A stretch of 64,000 nt of DNA, taken from the NCBI RefSeq assembly GCF_963678635.1, contig NC_087064.1, positions 40,763,165 through 40,827,164 on the forward strand. Direction: 5' to 3'. The position numbers and the translations under genes are program-made. Position 1 is the first letter of the stretch. Each line of letters opens with the position of its first letter. Shown here piece by piece: positions 32,189 to 44,095 of the stretch. The notes under the pieces were generated by a model that worked only from the letters and a program-made list of their open reading frames with translations, did no database searches and had not been told where the DNA came from. Origin of the DNA: Symsagittifera roscoffensis (Eukaryota; Xenacoelomorpha; Acoela; Convolutidae).

Positions 32189-33480
32189 ATGTCAGATCTT
32201 GAATTTAAACCAATCCATAAATTTTTTCGATTAACAATCTCATCCATAAAACACATGAAACGTTCAAACTCCGATATTTTTTCGTTACACGTATATAACA
32301 ATTCACCATACCAGATAACATTGCCTCTAGGACTCTTAGGATACTGTGAAACAAGCGCCACAACTTTACCCACAAACGAAGTAGCATATCGAGTCAATAA
32401 TTTATTACAATTACTAGACATATGTCAATCAACAATTCTTGAAGAAGAATTATCAACAAACAATATAATAAGCAATGAAAAAAGAAACACAGATTATTTC
32501 ACAAAAACACCATATTTTAAATCAACGTTTAAAATATAACATTATACAGAAGAACAACAAAAATTCCTAACAATGTTTAATTTTCAACATTCTCAAATAA
32601 CACAAAACGAATTCGACAAATTAGCCAAACTGTTATTAAAATATCCAACAGTTTATGAAACATCAAAATTCGATGTCGGAAAAATTAGTTCACCACTACA
32701 TTTACCTTTAAAACTTGACGCAATTTTCAAAAAACAAATAGCAAGCAAAGTACCAATACACTTACACGATAAAATAAATAGACTACTTGATATTTTAGAT
32801 CAATATGAAATTATATCTCCAGTAAATAAAGAAGAACAACCAAAAGGTATCACCTATATTAACCCAGTTATCATCCTAGCTAAAGGAGAATCCCTAAAAA
32901 TTGTTCTAGACGCTAGATATCTCAATTCCCGAATTGACGAGTCTGAATGTAATAGGCCCATAGAACCATTTCAGCTAATTCTAACAAAAATAAATGGTAA
33001 AAATTTCACAACCGCAGACATGAATAGTGCATATCATCAAATGCCATTAGATGAACAATCACGACGGTTAACACAATTCGTTATTGGAAATCAACAATAC
33101 GAATTCAACAGATTTTTCTATGGAATATCCATAGGACCAGCAGCTTTTTCAACTTTCATGAGTAAAATTTTTAGACCACTTATACTCAAGAAAAATGCAA
33201 TCACATACTTAGACGATGTTTTCATGCAATCACAAACTAATGATGATGTATTATAATTTTGGAACAGTATCATCAAATACTCGAAAATGAAAATTTGAAG
33301 GCAGCCCCAGATAAATCATTTTTTTTCTAACACGCGTAAAGTTATTGGACACATTATTGAAAGAACGACTATAACTCCGTTGAAAACACGTATAGACGCA
33401 ATGCAAAAACTTTAACCACCCACAAATAAAAAGAAAATCCATGAAATCCTTGGAATGTTAAATTTTCTCAGTAAATATGT
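32189..33480 (+). pseudogene. Reverse transcriptase of element B
   Basis: The linker 32189-32539 has the ITLPLGLLGYCE motif common before Ty3/gypsy RT. RT proper (32573-33256, 227 codons open) includes LHLPLKLD, INPVIILAKGES, VLDARYLNSR, FTTADMNSAYHQMPLDEQSR, QYEFNRFFYGISIGPAAFSTFM and the catalytic YLDDVFMQ near 33210. After the stop at 33254 the thumb continues in broken frames (TRKVIGHI, KTRIDAMQKL). It is the best-preserved enzyme of this copy. Confidence 0.85.
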
Positions 33481-34082
33481 ATACAAAATGCAATTATATT
33501 TTCTATAACATCCTTAGACAGCAAAACAACTTTGAATGGACTACTGAACATCAAACACGATTTGAAGAAATTAAAAAATTGCTAACAGAACAAATATCAA
33601 ATACACTCCCAGATCCAAGCCAACCATTCAATGCAATGTGCGATGCTTCAAGGTTTGGTTCGGCGTATCATTACTACAATCACACAGTGGAACAATTAAG
33701 ATGAATCTTATATTAGCAAGTTCTCGCTTATTTACACATGCCGAACTACGACTCTCTACTCTTATGAGAGAATGCACAGCTATAATGTACACACTTACAG
33801 AATATGAAACTCTGATGCTTGGATCAAAACATCCAACAGTTTTTTTTTACGGATCACAAACCAATTATATTTTTTTTTTCACAAAAATCGAATCCAAACC
33901 ATCGAGTTTACAGATTTCAATTAATTTTAATGAAATTCCCAAACCTACATATAGTTTGGACGGCAGGAAAAAATCTTGCATTACCAGATACGCTAAGTAG
34001 GAATACACCACCTGAATTACTCACACGGAAAACTACAGTTGAAATACCACAAAATATTAAATTTCATCTTGCAAAAAACTAA
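33481..34082 (+). pseudogene. RNase H of element B
   Basis: FEWTTEHQTRFEEIKKLL and NAMCDAS (first acidic residue) are at 33530-33655, RECTAIMYTLTEYE at about 33770-33810, FFTDHKPIIF at 33837-33870, and HIVWTAGKNLALPDTLSRN at about 33945-34000. Three frames are involved, so at least two frameshifts occurred. Degrades the RNA strand of the hybrid during replication. Confidence 0.8.
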
Positions 34083-34689
34083 ACATCGCCACGACTAGAA
34101 GGTAAATATGCAGTAAAAACCGATATAGATCAATCACAAATAAATAATTGACAACATTTTCCACTTTATTTAGGTTGTCAAAACAATCACAATGAAGTCG
34201 ATTTATTAGGTACATCCACATTCAAACCAATTCCATATTCATATTGGATAAAAATTAATACTCAACAAAAGACAATAAAGCAACAGCCACACAAAAAAGA
34301 TCACTTCCCATTAAGAGAAAAAAAATCAAATTGACATTCTAAATTTATCAGGATTACCGACAACTGTTTAAAATACACACTAAATCAAGTTTTTAACCTT
34401 CATGACCCACAATTCCCCTATCAAAAATAGAAGTCGAAAAAATTTTTTCACCACCAACAGAGAAAATTACACTACAAATAATACAAAAATACCAAAATTT
34501 TGACCGTTTTATTAGACAACTCAAATCATGGCACAAAAATAAAACAAAACCAGCAAAAACTGATACAACGGTATTAGGAAACAAAACACTCCTTCGATAC
34601 TATAGAAAATTCAATAATTCTACCAAAAATGAAAATACAAATCTTTTAGAATATCAAACACCCAATTTTAAAGTACCCTGTCTTCACCT
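34083..34689 (+). pseudogene. Connector between RNase H and integrase in element B
   Basis: Degraded coding sequence shared with C (NQVFNLHDP near 34390-34410, NKTLLRYYRKFNN near 34580-34620). No enzymatic motif. In Ty3/gypsy Pol this part leads to the integrase zinc-binding domain. Confidence 0.5.
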
Positions 34690-36208
34690 CAGCACGATGT
34701 TGATTTATTCAACATATCACACACATAAAAAACAAAAGGACACTCAGGATCAGAAAAGACATTTTCAAACTTTACACAAAATTTTTACTTCTGAAATGCA
34801 CCAATTTGGATTAAAGTATTATGCAATGATTGCATAATATGTCAATTAAATAAACCTTACCCAAATCAAAAACAAATAGCACCAAAACAAGACTTTAGAG
34901 GGCAAAGTCAATATTTCAATCATAGAACTTCATTTTACACAAAAAGACCAATTTCACCATCATCCGAAGGAAATTTTTATATTATGGTCATTGTTGATGT
35001 ATTTACGCACTACGTAGCACTCAACCCAGTACCACATTGTAATGCTTATTACGCATCCACAATACTCTACGAACATTGGATAGCTAAATTCGGATTACCC
35101 GAAAAGCTAGTTACAGATAAAGGCACAGAATTTATAAATAATGAAATCATCACATTATGCCACCTATATAACATCAAACATAAACCACGTACATCTCATG
35201 CACCATGGACAAATGGATTTGTTGAAGGTATGAACCGTTCACCACAAGAATATCTTCGATGTATCATAAATGGAAATGACACAAGATACGCTGAATGGTC
35301 AGCAGATGTAAAGTTATTCCCCTTATCTTATAATTCACAAATCATAACAACCCTAGGAATGTCACCATACGAAATGATTTTTAATCAAAAGCCACGAAAA
35401 CCATTTATATTCACAGCAAATACCCATAAAAATACACAAAGATATTGTCAACCAAACAAAAATTCAATTTATTATGATCTACCATTACATACCCATGATG
35501 AAGACCACTTTCATCATCCACAAATTTTAAAATTAGCTTCCGGTACACATACCGAATGGATTTTAAATAGAGATGAAAAACATAATGAAATGTACCAAAA
35601 AGTAACAAAGAAATTGTTACAAAGGCAAATTATAAACAACCAAATTAATTCACGCTTCATGCCAGCCACCGACTTAAAAATTGGAACATTTGTTTTAATA
35701 CCCATTTTTAATACACAAAAATAAATATCCAAAAAACTACAACCACTTCGAAAAGGACCAAATCAAATAGTTGATAAACCTACTGAATAAATATACAAAC
35801 TTACTGACTCCAGCAAAAATGAAATCATTCAACACCGTAACTACCTCTTACCTGATTATCCAAAAGAATACGCACTCCGCGAATTAACTCAATTCTTTTC
35901 ATTCACATGCTTACACATCGTTCAAATTCATTCACAAATAGAACAAAATCAAAACGTTAATACCACAAAAAAATACAATTCAACAGCAAAATGTAGACCC
36001 TCAAAAGTCAAACACACCAGAACCAAAAATATATCAAAAAGAAAGAAAAAATAGAAAACTGACAGAAAAAATTTTACCACAGGATTACCAACAAAAACCC
36101 GGACATAGAGAAGCATCACGTCTTAGAAGTCAACCACGAAAAAACTATAAGACATTCATTCCACGGTCTAAAATATTAAAGAAAGTTGAATTTCAGAAAC
36201 AACTTTAA
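34690..36208 (+). pseudogene. Integrase of element B
   Basis: The N-terminal zinc-binding part is broken, with CNDCIICQLNK visible near 34820-34850. The core (34984-35724, open for 246 codons) has the DDE residues in VIVDVFTHY, LVTDKGTEF and NGFVEGMNRS. A C-terminal GPY/F-like module (LRKGPNQIVDKPT, near 35740-35790) and YPKEYALRE follow, and the frame ends with KILKKVEFQKQL and TAA at about 36208, matching C. The protein would insert the cDNA with the 4-bp duplication seen here. Stops after 35724 break the C-terminus. Confidence 0.85.
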
Positions 36209-36837
36209 TTTAGATTACCGTAAACATTCTTCTTAATCACTTTAAACTTTCACATTTCTGTAAAAGTATGCTGACAATAACAATCAGACTTTGCAAAAAT
36301 CAACAATATTTTCCCAATTAAGACCTCAAAAGTCCCCCAACCAAAATGGCAAATTAGCCTAAAGTAAAAAAGACCCATGATCATTTAGCCTAAAGTACAA
36401 ATTTTTCAAAGATATCCCCACTTAACCAACAAGGCAAAACAAAACTATGAAGATCTCCCTAATACCATAAAAAACACATTCAAGAGTTTTTGACAAAACT
36501 CAACCCACTTGTCAAAAAATCAATAAACAATCCGACCACACTCAAATTTCGCCTCAATAATTTTAAAAAAATTCGACGAAACAAATCATTTCTTAAATGC
36601 TTCTTTCCATAACAGTTGCTCACATAAAACAAAAATTTTTAAACCGCTCCACAAAACTTTTCACTCTATTCAAATTTTTGCTACTCTTTTTCTTTGAATC
36701 TTTTGAATCTCTAATAATCCTTTCTATAATTTTTTTTAAATCTTTTTTAAATTCTCTACTCCCTATTTGAAATATATCTCCAATTTTCTCACATCCTTGA
36801 CCACATCTACAGGTACGAAAGCATAAAATCTATTTAA
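36209..36837 (+). promoter_or_regulatory. Pol-ORF3 spacer with conserved AG|GTA splice site in element B
   Basis: No coding. From about 36640 to 36800 it is rich in pyrimidine runs, ending CATCTACAG|GTACGAA (junction 36812/36813), 25 nt before the ORF3 ATG. C has CTTCTCAG|GTACGAT at 56705 and A has TTTTCAAG|GTAAGC. A site that reads both as acceptor and donor resembles a recursive splice site, or is simply the acceptor for a subgenomic mRNA. Confidence 0.5.
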
Positions 36838-38162
36838 ATGATACGAAGCATTTTTAGCCGAAAAGAAATTTTTCTTTTATTCATAATTTTTCTCACAATT
36901 TTAATATCCCCAATCATGACAATGTGCAAATGTATAAAAAAGGCAAAAGTCACATTCGTCTTAGCAACTATTCTTTTGATACTTTTTATTGAAGAATATT
37001 ATAATAAACAAAAATTTTCCCAATAAGAATTAAACACTCAAAAAACTTTTCAAAAATGCTAATCAACCACCACCAAACCAGCCCCAACCAACAACATCCC
37101 AAGAAAGTCCAATAACACCTACAACTACCAATAATCCCCCACCATCAACACGAGTTTCTTTTCAAGATAACCCATACACTTTTGAAGAACGACACGCGCG
37201 ATTATCTGAACCCTTAGATCCAGTTCATCGCCAAGCACCTTTAAGTGAAGCAACATATAATTTATACCCCACCTTGCAGCAAGATCTGAATCGAGTAAGA
37301 AATATAAGCCAAAATCAAAACACACTTGAAATAAAAAGACAAATCATACACCCAAGAAGAAATAGAAATTTTCCAACCCCCAGAATTCATTTTAACAAAC
37401 CCGAATCACCGACACCAACTACCTCAGAACTTTCAAGTAGTACAATACCAGAAACTCTCACATTTTCATCACAACAAAGCATTGCAAATATCCCATCAGA
37501 ATATTTGGGTTCAACTCCAACATAAGAAAAAATTCGAGAAAATCCTTTTAACCCCCCAGATACCACCGAACGACCACCATATTGGTCAACACACTCATAT
37601 ACTCAAGGTGAATCAAATTTAGTGAATGAACCAATAGATATTTTCTCTGATACAACAATATCATCTCTACCAGAAACACTTTCACTTCCATCAACACCAT
37701 CTTTAAGTTAAATTTCACCAACACTTTTCCCCCTAAATTTCCCCACCAATCTTGACGCCAGATACCAAGAACAATCATCAACAAATACCCCCCTACGATT
37801 AGATTGGAATACTTTTGTAGCACCTCCCCCACTATTTGGAAAACATCAAGAAAGTAGCCGACTCCACAATCGGGCACTAAATAGATCACAGTACAGACAA
37901 GATATTCACAAAAATATTCAAGAACACAACATTCAAATACTCCATCAAAATAGTCTCCAATTAAAATTTGAAATCACAGTCAGACTTAATAATATTGTTC
38001 AACACCCTTTTCCCCTAAGTCCACCAAACATAACAGCTCCATCTTTACCTCCCCCATTTATAGTCATATATAAATATTGAAGTCATATATAAATACGACT
38101 GATATACCAAAAACACAATTGGATATTTCACTTTTTATAACCCATATTCAGGAATCATACAC
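36838..38162 (+). pseudogene. ORF3 of element B: two membrane segments plus proline-rich body
   Basis: The ATG at 36838 opens a 62-codon frame with two hydrophobic segments (about residues 9-28 and 36-51) separated by MCKCIKKAK. After a stop and frameshift the body continues to about 38150: PYTFEERHARLSEP, YPTLQQDLNRVRN, a Pro/Ser/Thr-rich middle, then DWNTFVAPPPLFG, NRSQYRQDIHKNIQEHN. C has the same blocks (56745-58044), and A the membrane part. The end overlaps the Env start. It might be a membrane-anchored accessory protein or a leader to Env. No family recognised. Confidence 0.6.
38131..38151 (+). promoter_or_regulatory. Acceptor-like site before the Env ATG in element B
   Basis: CATATTCAG|GAATCATACACATG places an AG (38150-38151) 11 nt before the Env ATG at 38163. 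C has CTATTCAG|GATTATCCTACACATG and A has TTTTCAG|GATTATCATAACATA. The bases also encode the end of ORF3, so conservation could have two causes. Confidence 0.45.
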
Positions 38163-40612
38163 ATGTATATTCTAAAAATATTAACATTTCAACACATCCT
38201 TTTTCTAATATTTTACGAACAAAACACAAATCCATCTCCCCGCACAGGACCTCATGATTTGTTAGTAATACACTACGATTGTGAGAAAAATCAACAAAAA
38301 ACGCTACGCAAATATGCAATGAACGAAGTAACACATTGCGAAACAGAACCACAAGCTATAGAAAATACAAATGTAATCGCAACATTATACTCAAAAGCCT
38401 GAGCAACAACACTTACAGGCAATAAGTTTACAGCAACATTTTCCGAAAAGAAAGTACATTGTTCACAAGTTTCAAATGGAAATAAAAACCGACTTGATCA
38501 CGAATCATTCTACCAAAGTAATATAGAAAGACTTTTACATCTAAGCCCCGAAGATTGTAAAAACGAACTATTTAGATTAAACTTGACAAAGAATAAAAAG
38601 TCAAACAGAAAAAAAGTAAGCTTTCAAGTCTTTGCAGACTTTGTACAACAAGCAGAACTTGAAAGATATCAAGGACATATTAAATAAGACGAAAAATTTC
38701 CAGACAACGGCGCACACGGACGACTAACTTATGATTTTCACGACAAACACTAGATACCATATATTGGAATAAACAATCCTTCAAACTGCAAAGCAGATAC
38801 AAAAATTAAAGGATAGCAAGAAATAAAGTTTTTTGACTGGAAAATACAACTCGAAAAAATAAAAATCACACGAGATTTAAAAGATAACACAATAATTTAT
38901 CAAGGCATCGTACTACCTTGCAAAAATGACCACGGCTAATGTGACCCCACAACAAGAACGCAGGCAACAATTGTTTGGTTTCCCGAGGACACTTGTACAA
39001 CACTTCAAGTAGCAAAAATCCACGCTCGAATGATCAAATTCCATGAAAAATTTTTCATTGAATCCATCCCATTTGACAATGTCAATCCAAGTCAAATACG
39101 AAGCCGCAATATTAAATTTAGAAACGTTCATAAAATAGAAAAAAATTAACACGCTTTCAAATCTACCACGAAACAGAATTTGCATGTAAATACCAAAATC
39201 CACTCCACAAAACTCAATAATCCGAAATACTTTTCGAACACGACGAAGGTTTCGATATGACAACTGGAAAATTAAAATATAACACACTCAAATAACACAC
39301 CACCCTCTCAATGAAGGAACGTCTTACATCCCAGTAAACCTCCTAAAAAAACAGGAAATCCTGGTGGAAAAGTCAAACCACGAGACACTAAAAGCACAAG
39401 ATTACAAGAATTATCATTAATGAATAACACACATTTTGGCGCAATAGACTATGTGAACTAGAAAGAACCCAGATTTTACAGTCACTAGCACTAGCAGTTC
39501 TCAAAATATCATATGCACGATATTTGTTATCCGGAAATAGATCAAATTTTATTGATTATGAAGGAAATATTTTATGGTTTTATACTTACACCAAAAAATT
39601 ATCACCTGTATATGTTTTTGAAGACAAACGTTGTTACAAAAGAATCCCAATATTCTATAAAAATAAAGTTCATTTTGTTGATACACTTTCAGGACGAACA
39701 TATTTTTGGGATACCGCAATCCCATGAGGATCAGAAAACAGCCACAACGTCGTACAATTAAATCCCGACGAAGAAAAATACTACCTACTAACACCATATC
39801 CAACATTAATGCAACCATTAAAATAGTTTTTACCTGAAAGTTTTCGAAATATTGCTCGAAATCCTAATATTGATCTACAATCAATAGGAATCTACTCTAA
39901 ATCAGATATACAACATCACATTCGTACACAGCAATTTCAGGAACTACTAACCCAACTGTACACCATACAACGACAATCCATAGATCAAAATTTAAGAAAA
40001 CTTGCAGAAACCCCAGGATTTTCAGACATTTATACACAAGACTGCAGCGGATATTTTGAAGATACTCAAGATTACATATATTTAAACGGTGAAAAATATA
40101 GACCATAAGATATCTCACCAGTTAACATTTTCAGTTTTGTAAACTTAAGAAACGAAATCCTTGCTTTTCTAGGATGGCCATGTTACATCTTAGAAAGATT
40201 GACTATCTTATAGGCTATGTTTAATTTTATTGGATTTCTTTTCTCATTATTAAAACAAATCTATAACACAAGTGCAATACATACACAATTAAACCGACAA
40301 GCAAGCGTAGCACGCATATTATTTTCAAGATATAATGGAATATTTTCATCATCCGTAATTAAAATCCTCTTAGACGCACAAATCAAAGAATACAGTACAA
40401 AAGTTTCGACAAACCCGAACACATACGACGAATCAAACAATAATACAAATGCATTACCCACAGCACCACACTTACCAAACCTCCATCAAAACCATCCTTT
40501 ATCATTAGTCTCACGAAATTTTCGGAACTTAGCAATCACAACCCCCCAAACTAATACCAAGTCATGTACAAAGCCCTATTCAAGATTTAGTGACATAACA
40601 CCCCCAAAATGA
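38163..40612 (+). pseudogene. Env-like glycoprotein of element B
   Basis: The ATG at 38163 starts a hydrophobic signal-peptide-like stretch (LTFQHILFLIF). The ectodomain has cysteines conserved with A and C in HYDCE, CETEPQ, VHCSQ, SPEDCKNE, NPSNCKAD, LPCKND and VWFPEDTCTT, then FHEKFFIESIPF, the SRIF-like region, and IYSKSDIQHHIRTQQF. Near 40170-40260 FLGWPCYILERL leads to a membrane segment, followed by a cytoplasmic tail of about 110 residues with NRQASVARILF, ending at TGA 40612. This layout is that of a type I viral envelope protein. I cannot assign it to a fusion-protein class. At least ten stops or shifts interrupt it. Confidence 0.65.
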
Positions 40613-40663
40613 CAAAAATATGGACAAATTTTTAAACAGCCCCATACCACCACCTTTCAGTCG

Positions 40664-40683
40664 CAAAATAATAATTTTTTCAG
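40664..40683 (+). promoter_or_regulatory. Acceptor-like site before the ORF5 ATG in element B
   Basis: AATTTTTTCAG|CCCACGATG: the AG (40682-40683) is 6 nt before the ATG. C has the same spacing, CATCTTTTTAG|CCTACGATG. Both A copies have lost the G (TTTTTTCAA, TTTTTTTAA). Confidence 0.55.
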
Positions 40684-40689
40684 CCCACG

Positions 40690-42490
40690 ATGAGCAGAAA
40701 AATTGGATCACTCCACCGATCAAACTCCCACCCTGCCAACTTCCAAAACCCCATCCAATTTATCCCACTTTTTGCTTTTCCGTCACCTGATTCACCACGA
40801 ACTAATACATCATCAGGCATGAATCCTGATACTAACTCAGATATTTTAGTTTTTCAAACAATATCACAATTTGATAACTCCGATGTAGAAACTCCCGACG
40901 AATTTGCAGACTCTGAACCATCCCCTTCTACCCACACCCAAACCACTTTCTCAACCTTCTCAAAACCCCCTTTTCAACCTATTCAACCGCAAAAACAATG
41001 TACATCTCCTTACACTCCTTCTCAAGTAACCCAACCTACTCCCCTTTTTATCACGAACGATCCATCAACAATTCCCCAGATATTTTTCAAATTTTTAATG
41101 AATTAGATAATTTTATAACTTTACAACAGCAGTTACTATCTCCCCACACTCTCACCATTCACCAACTATCATCAACGGTCATATCATCAAACCCACCAAC
41201 ACCTACACCAATTTCAGATAACACTTCATCACTCACTCAATCATCCACAACAACAGAAACATCCACTAGTACTAACCGAGCTTATAGAACCTTTAAACGA
41301 AAATTCACAAATCACCCGTTTCCATCCAAACCAGGCGCCGCCCGAGAATATATAAACCATCCAGACCACACCAATACTACGAAATATCTTCAAATAACTC
41401 TACCTTTATTTCCTTAATATACACTAAATCAATCTGACTGTAACCCTGAACCACGTCACTTTGTAGATGAACATGTATTAATACCCACACTTCATGGGAC
41501 AGCTTATTATAATTTCACTAACCCCCTTACGCTACCACTCTATAACACCACCAAGATATTGAGAGAAATAAGGACGAATTATTCAGATTAACCTCAGCAC
41601 TCACCCCCCGACAATTTACATACGTAGGATAGAAGAAATTACTAAAAATATTCACTGCACCCCGAGCTAACGACTTTTCAATTGAATATAAGGATCTTAA
41701 CATCATTAGACCTAATCAAGACCAATTTCTTGACAACGACCAGTTTGCTAAGCCACAACTAACAGAAAAAATTTTCATAAAAACACCTTACTTATTCACA
41801 CTTAACATACTAGATAAAAAGCATGATCACCTTATTTCAGAAGCATTATCAGATATTCAAGCATACGAATAATTTCACGAAAAATTTCAAACATTTTCAC
41901 TAACCTTTCATTTTCTCACACCAAAAGAACGTGATTTGCACTGTTCACTTGACATCATGTTACGAACTAAACAAACGCACACCTACAATTATTATAGATT
42001 TTTCCGAAATCATTTTCAACTACACACACCATAGCGACAACCTTATCCCAGATTTTAGTTTATCAATTCTAAATACACATCACCATTTTTTCTAAACTTC
42101 ACGTATTGTATTAAAAATACTAACCTTCAAGGCATCCTCCGGAATTACGACCCGATCACCCAGTTGTATATATTTTGTCCGCTCACCAAGACTTTCAACG
42201 ACGAAGAAGCCCGTTACCTAATAGTCCCGTATGAATATATTCAACCTATAGAAGTACCCATTTTAGAAATCATCCACAACACTAAATGCAATCATAAAAC
42301 TTACAATCTTACCCAGAACATACCTCATGAATATGCAGTAGGCACCGAAGAACTAAAAACCAAAAAAACACTTCAATTCCTTTGGCCACTGCTGCAAACT
42401 AAAAATATCATACGCATACTAGCAAAAATACTAACTACATCAGACGCTATTCACGATGTTTTCCCTCACGGCTTTTTCCCCGGCGTTTAA
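40690..42490 (+). pseudogene. ORF5 of element B: unrecognised protein of about 590 residues
   Basis: The N-terminus (MSRKIGSLHRSNSHPANFQ) is followed by a Pro/Ser/Thr-rich, acidic stretch (138 open codons), then after a shift ELDNFITLQQ and RTFKRKF (139 open codons), a middle part with stops, and a well-kept C-terminus (42164-42490) with FCPLTKTF, EYIQPIEVPILE, WPLLQTKNIIRILAK and HDVFPHGFF. C matches the C-terminal 108 residues at about 55-60 percent by eye, and A has the same start and end. No signal peptide or membrane segment is visible. It comes after Env, where Ty3/gypsy elements normally have nothing. Function unknown; a regulatory or assembly protein is conceivable. Confidence 0.65.
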
Positions 42491-42491
42491 G

Positions 42492-42575
42492 GTGAGTATG
42501 AATCTAATATTTTAAAACTAATTAATTTAAAATAAAAACTAACCAATCTTAATAATTAGTTAACATTTTCTTCAG
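42492..42575 (+). other. 84-bp intron-like segment after ORF5 in element B
   Basis: TAAG|GTGAGTATG starts 1 nt after the ORF5 stop and the segment ends TTTTCTTCAG. CTAAC-type branch sites lie inside. C (80 bp) and A copy 2 (86 bp) have the same arrangement. Confidence 0.6.
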
Positions 42576-44095
42576 TATTCACCCATGATCACCTACAACA
42601 AGAAGAAAAAACAAATAAAATTACAGACTCTTTTTTCAGAATAAACTCTATTACACCTATAGCACTAAATGATGCAGTAAAACTCAATTGAAGAGCAATA
42701 AATTCATCTATAAATTGTTTCCTAAATGTAATAAAATTCAAAACGATGATAATCAATTTCTAATTTTCAATCCCCACAAAGCAGTAAAATTTAAACTTAA
42801 AGTAGTTAATTTTTACAAAGAAATGCAGTACTAACCATTTTTTATATCTTCTGTTCATCCGCACAAGAATTATATCCACAATTGCGCACTACTCGCCTAC
42901 CAAGAATTGTTTAAAATAATGAATTTTAAGTTTTAAGTTTGCACTAACAACAACTCAAACAAGCAATAACAAGTTTCCAACTTTCCTTTAACCCGGTTGG
43001 AATGGAATTATATAATAACCAAACTAACCAATGCAGCTAACTAAACACCATAAACCACAAACTAACAGCATGGCTAAGAAAAGAACACCTACTGTACCCA
43101 AACGGGATTAAACCAGCATGAAACTGGATAATTTATTCTTTTGAACACTATTACCAAGTCTGAAAAAGAAATAATAAAACACCAAAAAGTCGCAAGACGC
43201 ACCCAAACAAAAAACAATTTGATTTTTGAGAAAAGGACACAACCAAAGTAACAAAAGAAAAACTAGAAATAATATAACAAAAACGTTAGCACAAAACAGG
43301 ACCCTTCAAAAAACCAGCATGAAATCATACTACCACTCCTGGCCTAACCCACTAGAGAGGACGTCCTGAGCATGCTCTATAGCCGGCCTAACCCACCGTG
43401 CTACATCCACGTATTGTGACCACATCATATTTTTGACAAGAGGTACTCAAGGGTGAGTAACTCTCAAACATAACTGAACTAAAATTAAAACGCTTTTGCG
43501 AAAACAATTAACCAAAATCATAACTAAAAAATAGAATTAACAAAGTTTTATAAAATGTAAATTATAATATGCAGTACATAGATCGCAAACAACCGCAAAG
43601 ACGAGCATCCAAAGACTAGACGACCCCATCACACTCAATCTACAGAATGGCTAAACACAACCGACATGCCGCTCACAATCACGACTCAAAAAAGGATTTA
43701 GAGTACGACTTGACTTCGCAGAAAAGGACTTCATTGAATCAGACCAATGACCACCTCGATATTCAAGTATACGTACAGATCCGAGTAACAAGGCATTCCC
43801 TCCAAACACGATCTTCACGCCATTCCCAGACAAGAGTGATACTCGATCAATTCTCCGCCCAAGCAGAACAAACAATCATAGCAAACCATTTTGAAATCAG
43901 ATTGATTTCACCGGCGGTCGCAGTCATCGTCGAACAAACAAACTAACAGATTCCTATCGACGACTCCAGCTTCCTGGAGCTTCCTTCTCCAAGAACAAAA
44001 CAAGAAATGATGCTCGCCAAATACCAACGACCATCATCCATCCTTCATTACAGATAGAAGATAACAGATTCAAAACTCTGTAAACCCCGGATGGG
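42576..44095 (+). other. 3' non-coding region of element B
   Basis: About 1.5 kb between ORF5 and the 3' LTR. It contains AGCAGTAAA-type repeated phrases (42670-42840; similar ones follow ORF5 in C at 63760-63900) and a 99-codon frame at 43647-43946 that is more GC-rich than its surroundings but has no visible counterpart in A, so I do not call it a gene. CCCGGATGGG (44086-44095) directly before the LTR is shared with A and stands where a polypurine tract is expected. Confidence 0.5.

Noticed and set aside
28000-42490. Alternative genetic code or programmed readthrough explaining the many in-frame stops of element B
   Set aside because: Comparing B with C, stops replace unrelated codons (Leu, Trp, Tyr), and frameshifts are equally common. 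This is decay, apart from the one shared TGA reported above.
43647-43946. A 99-codon ORF near the 3' LTR of B
   Set aside because: No counterpart is visible in A, and C's equivalent is outside the window, so there is no support for coding.
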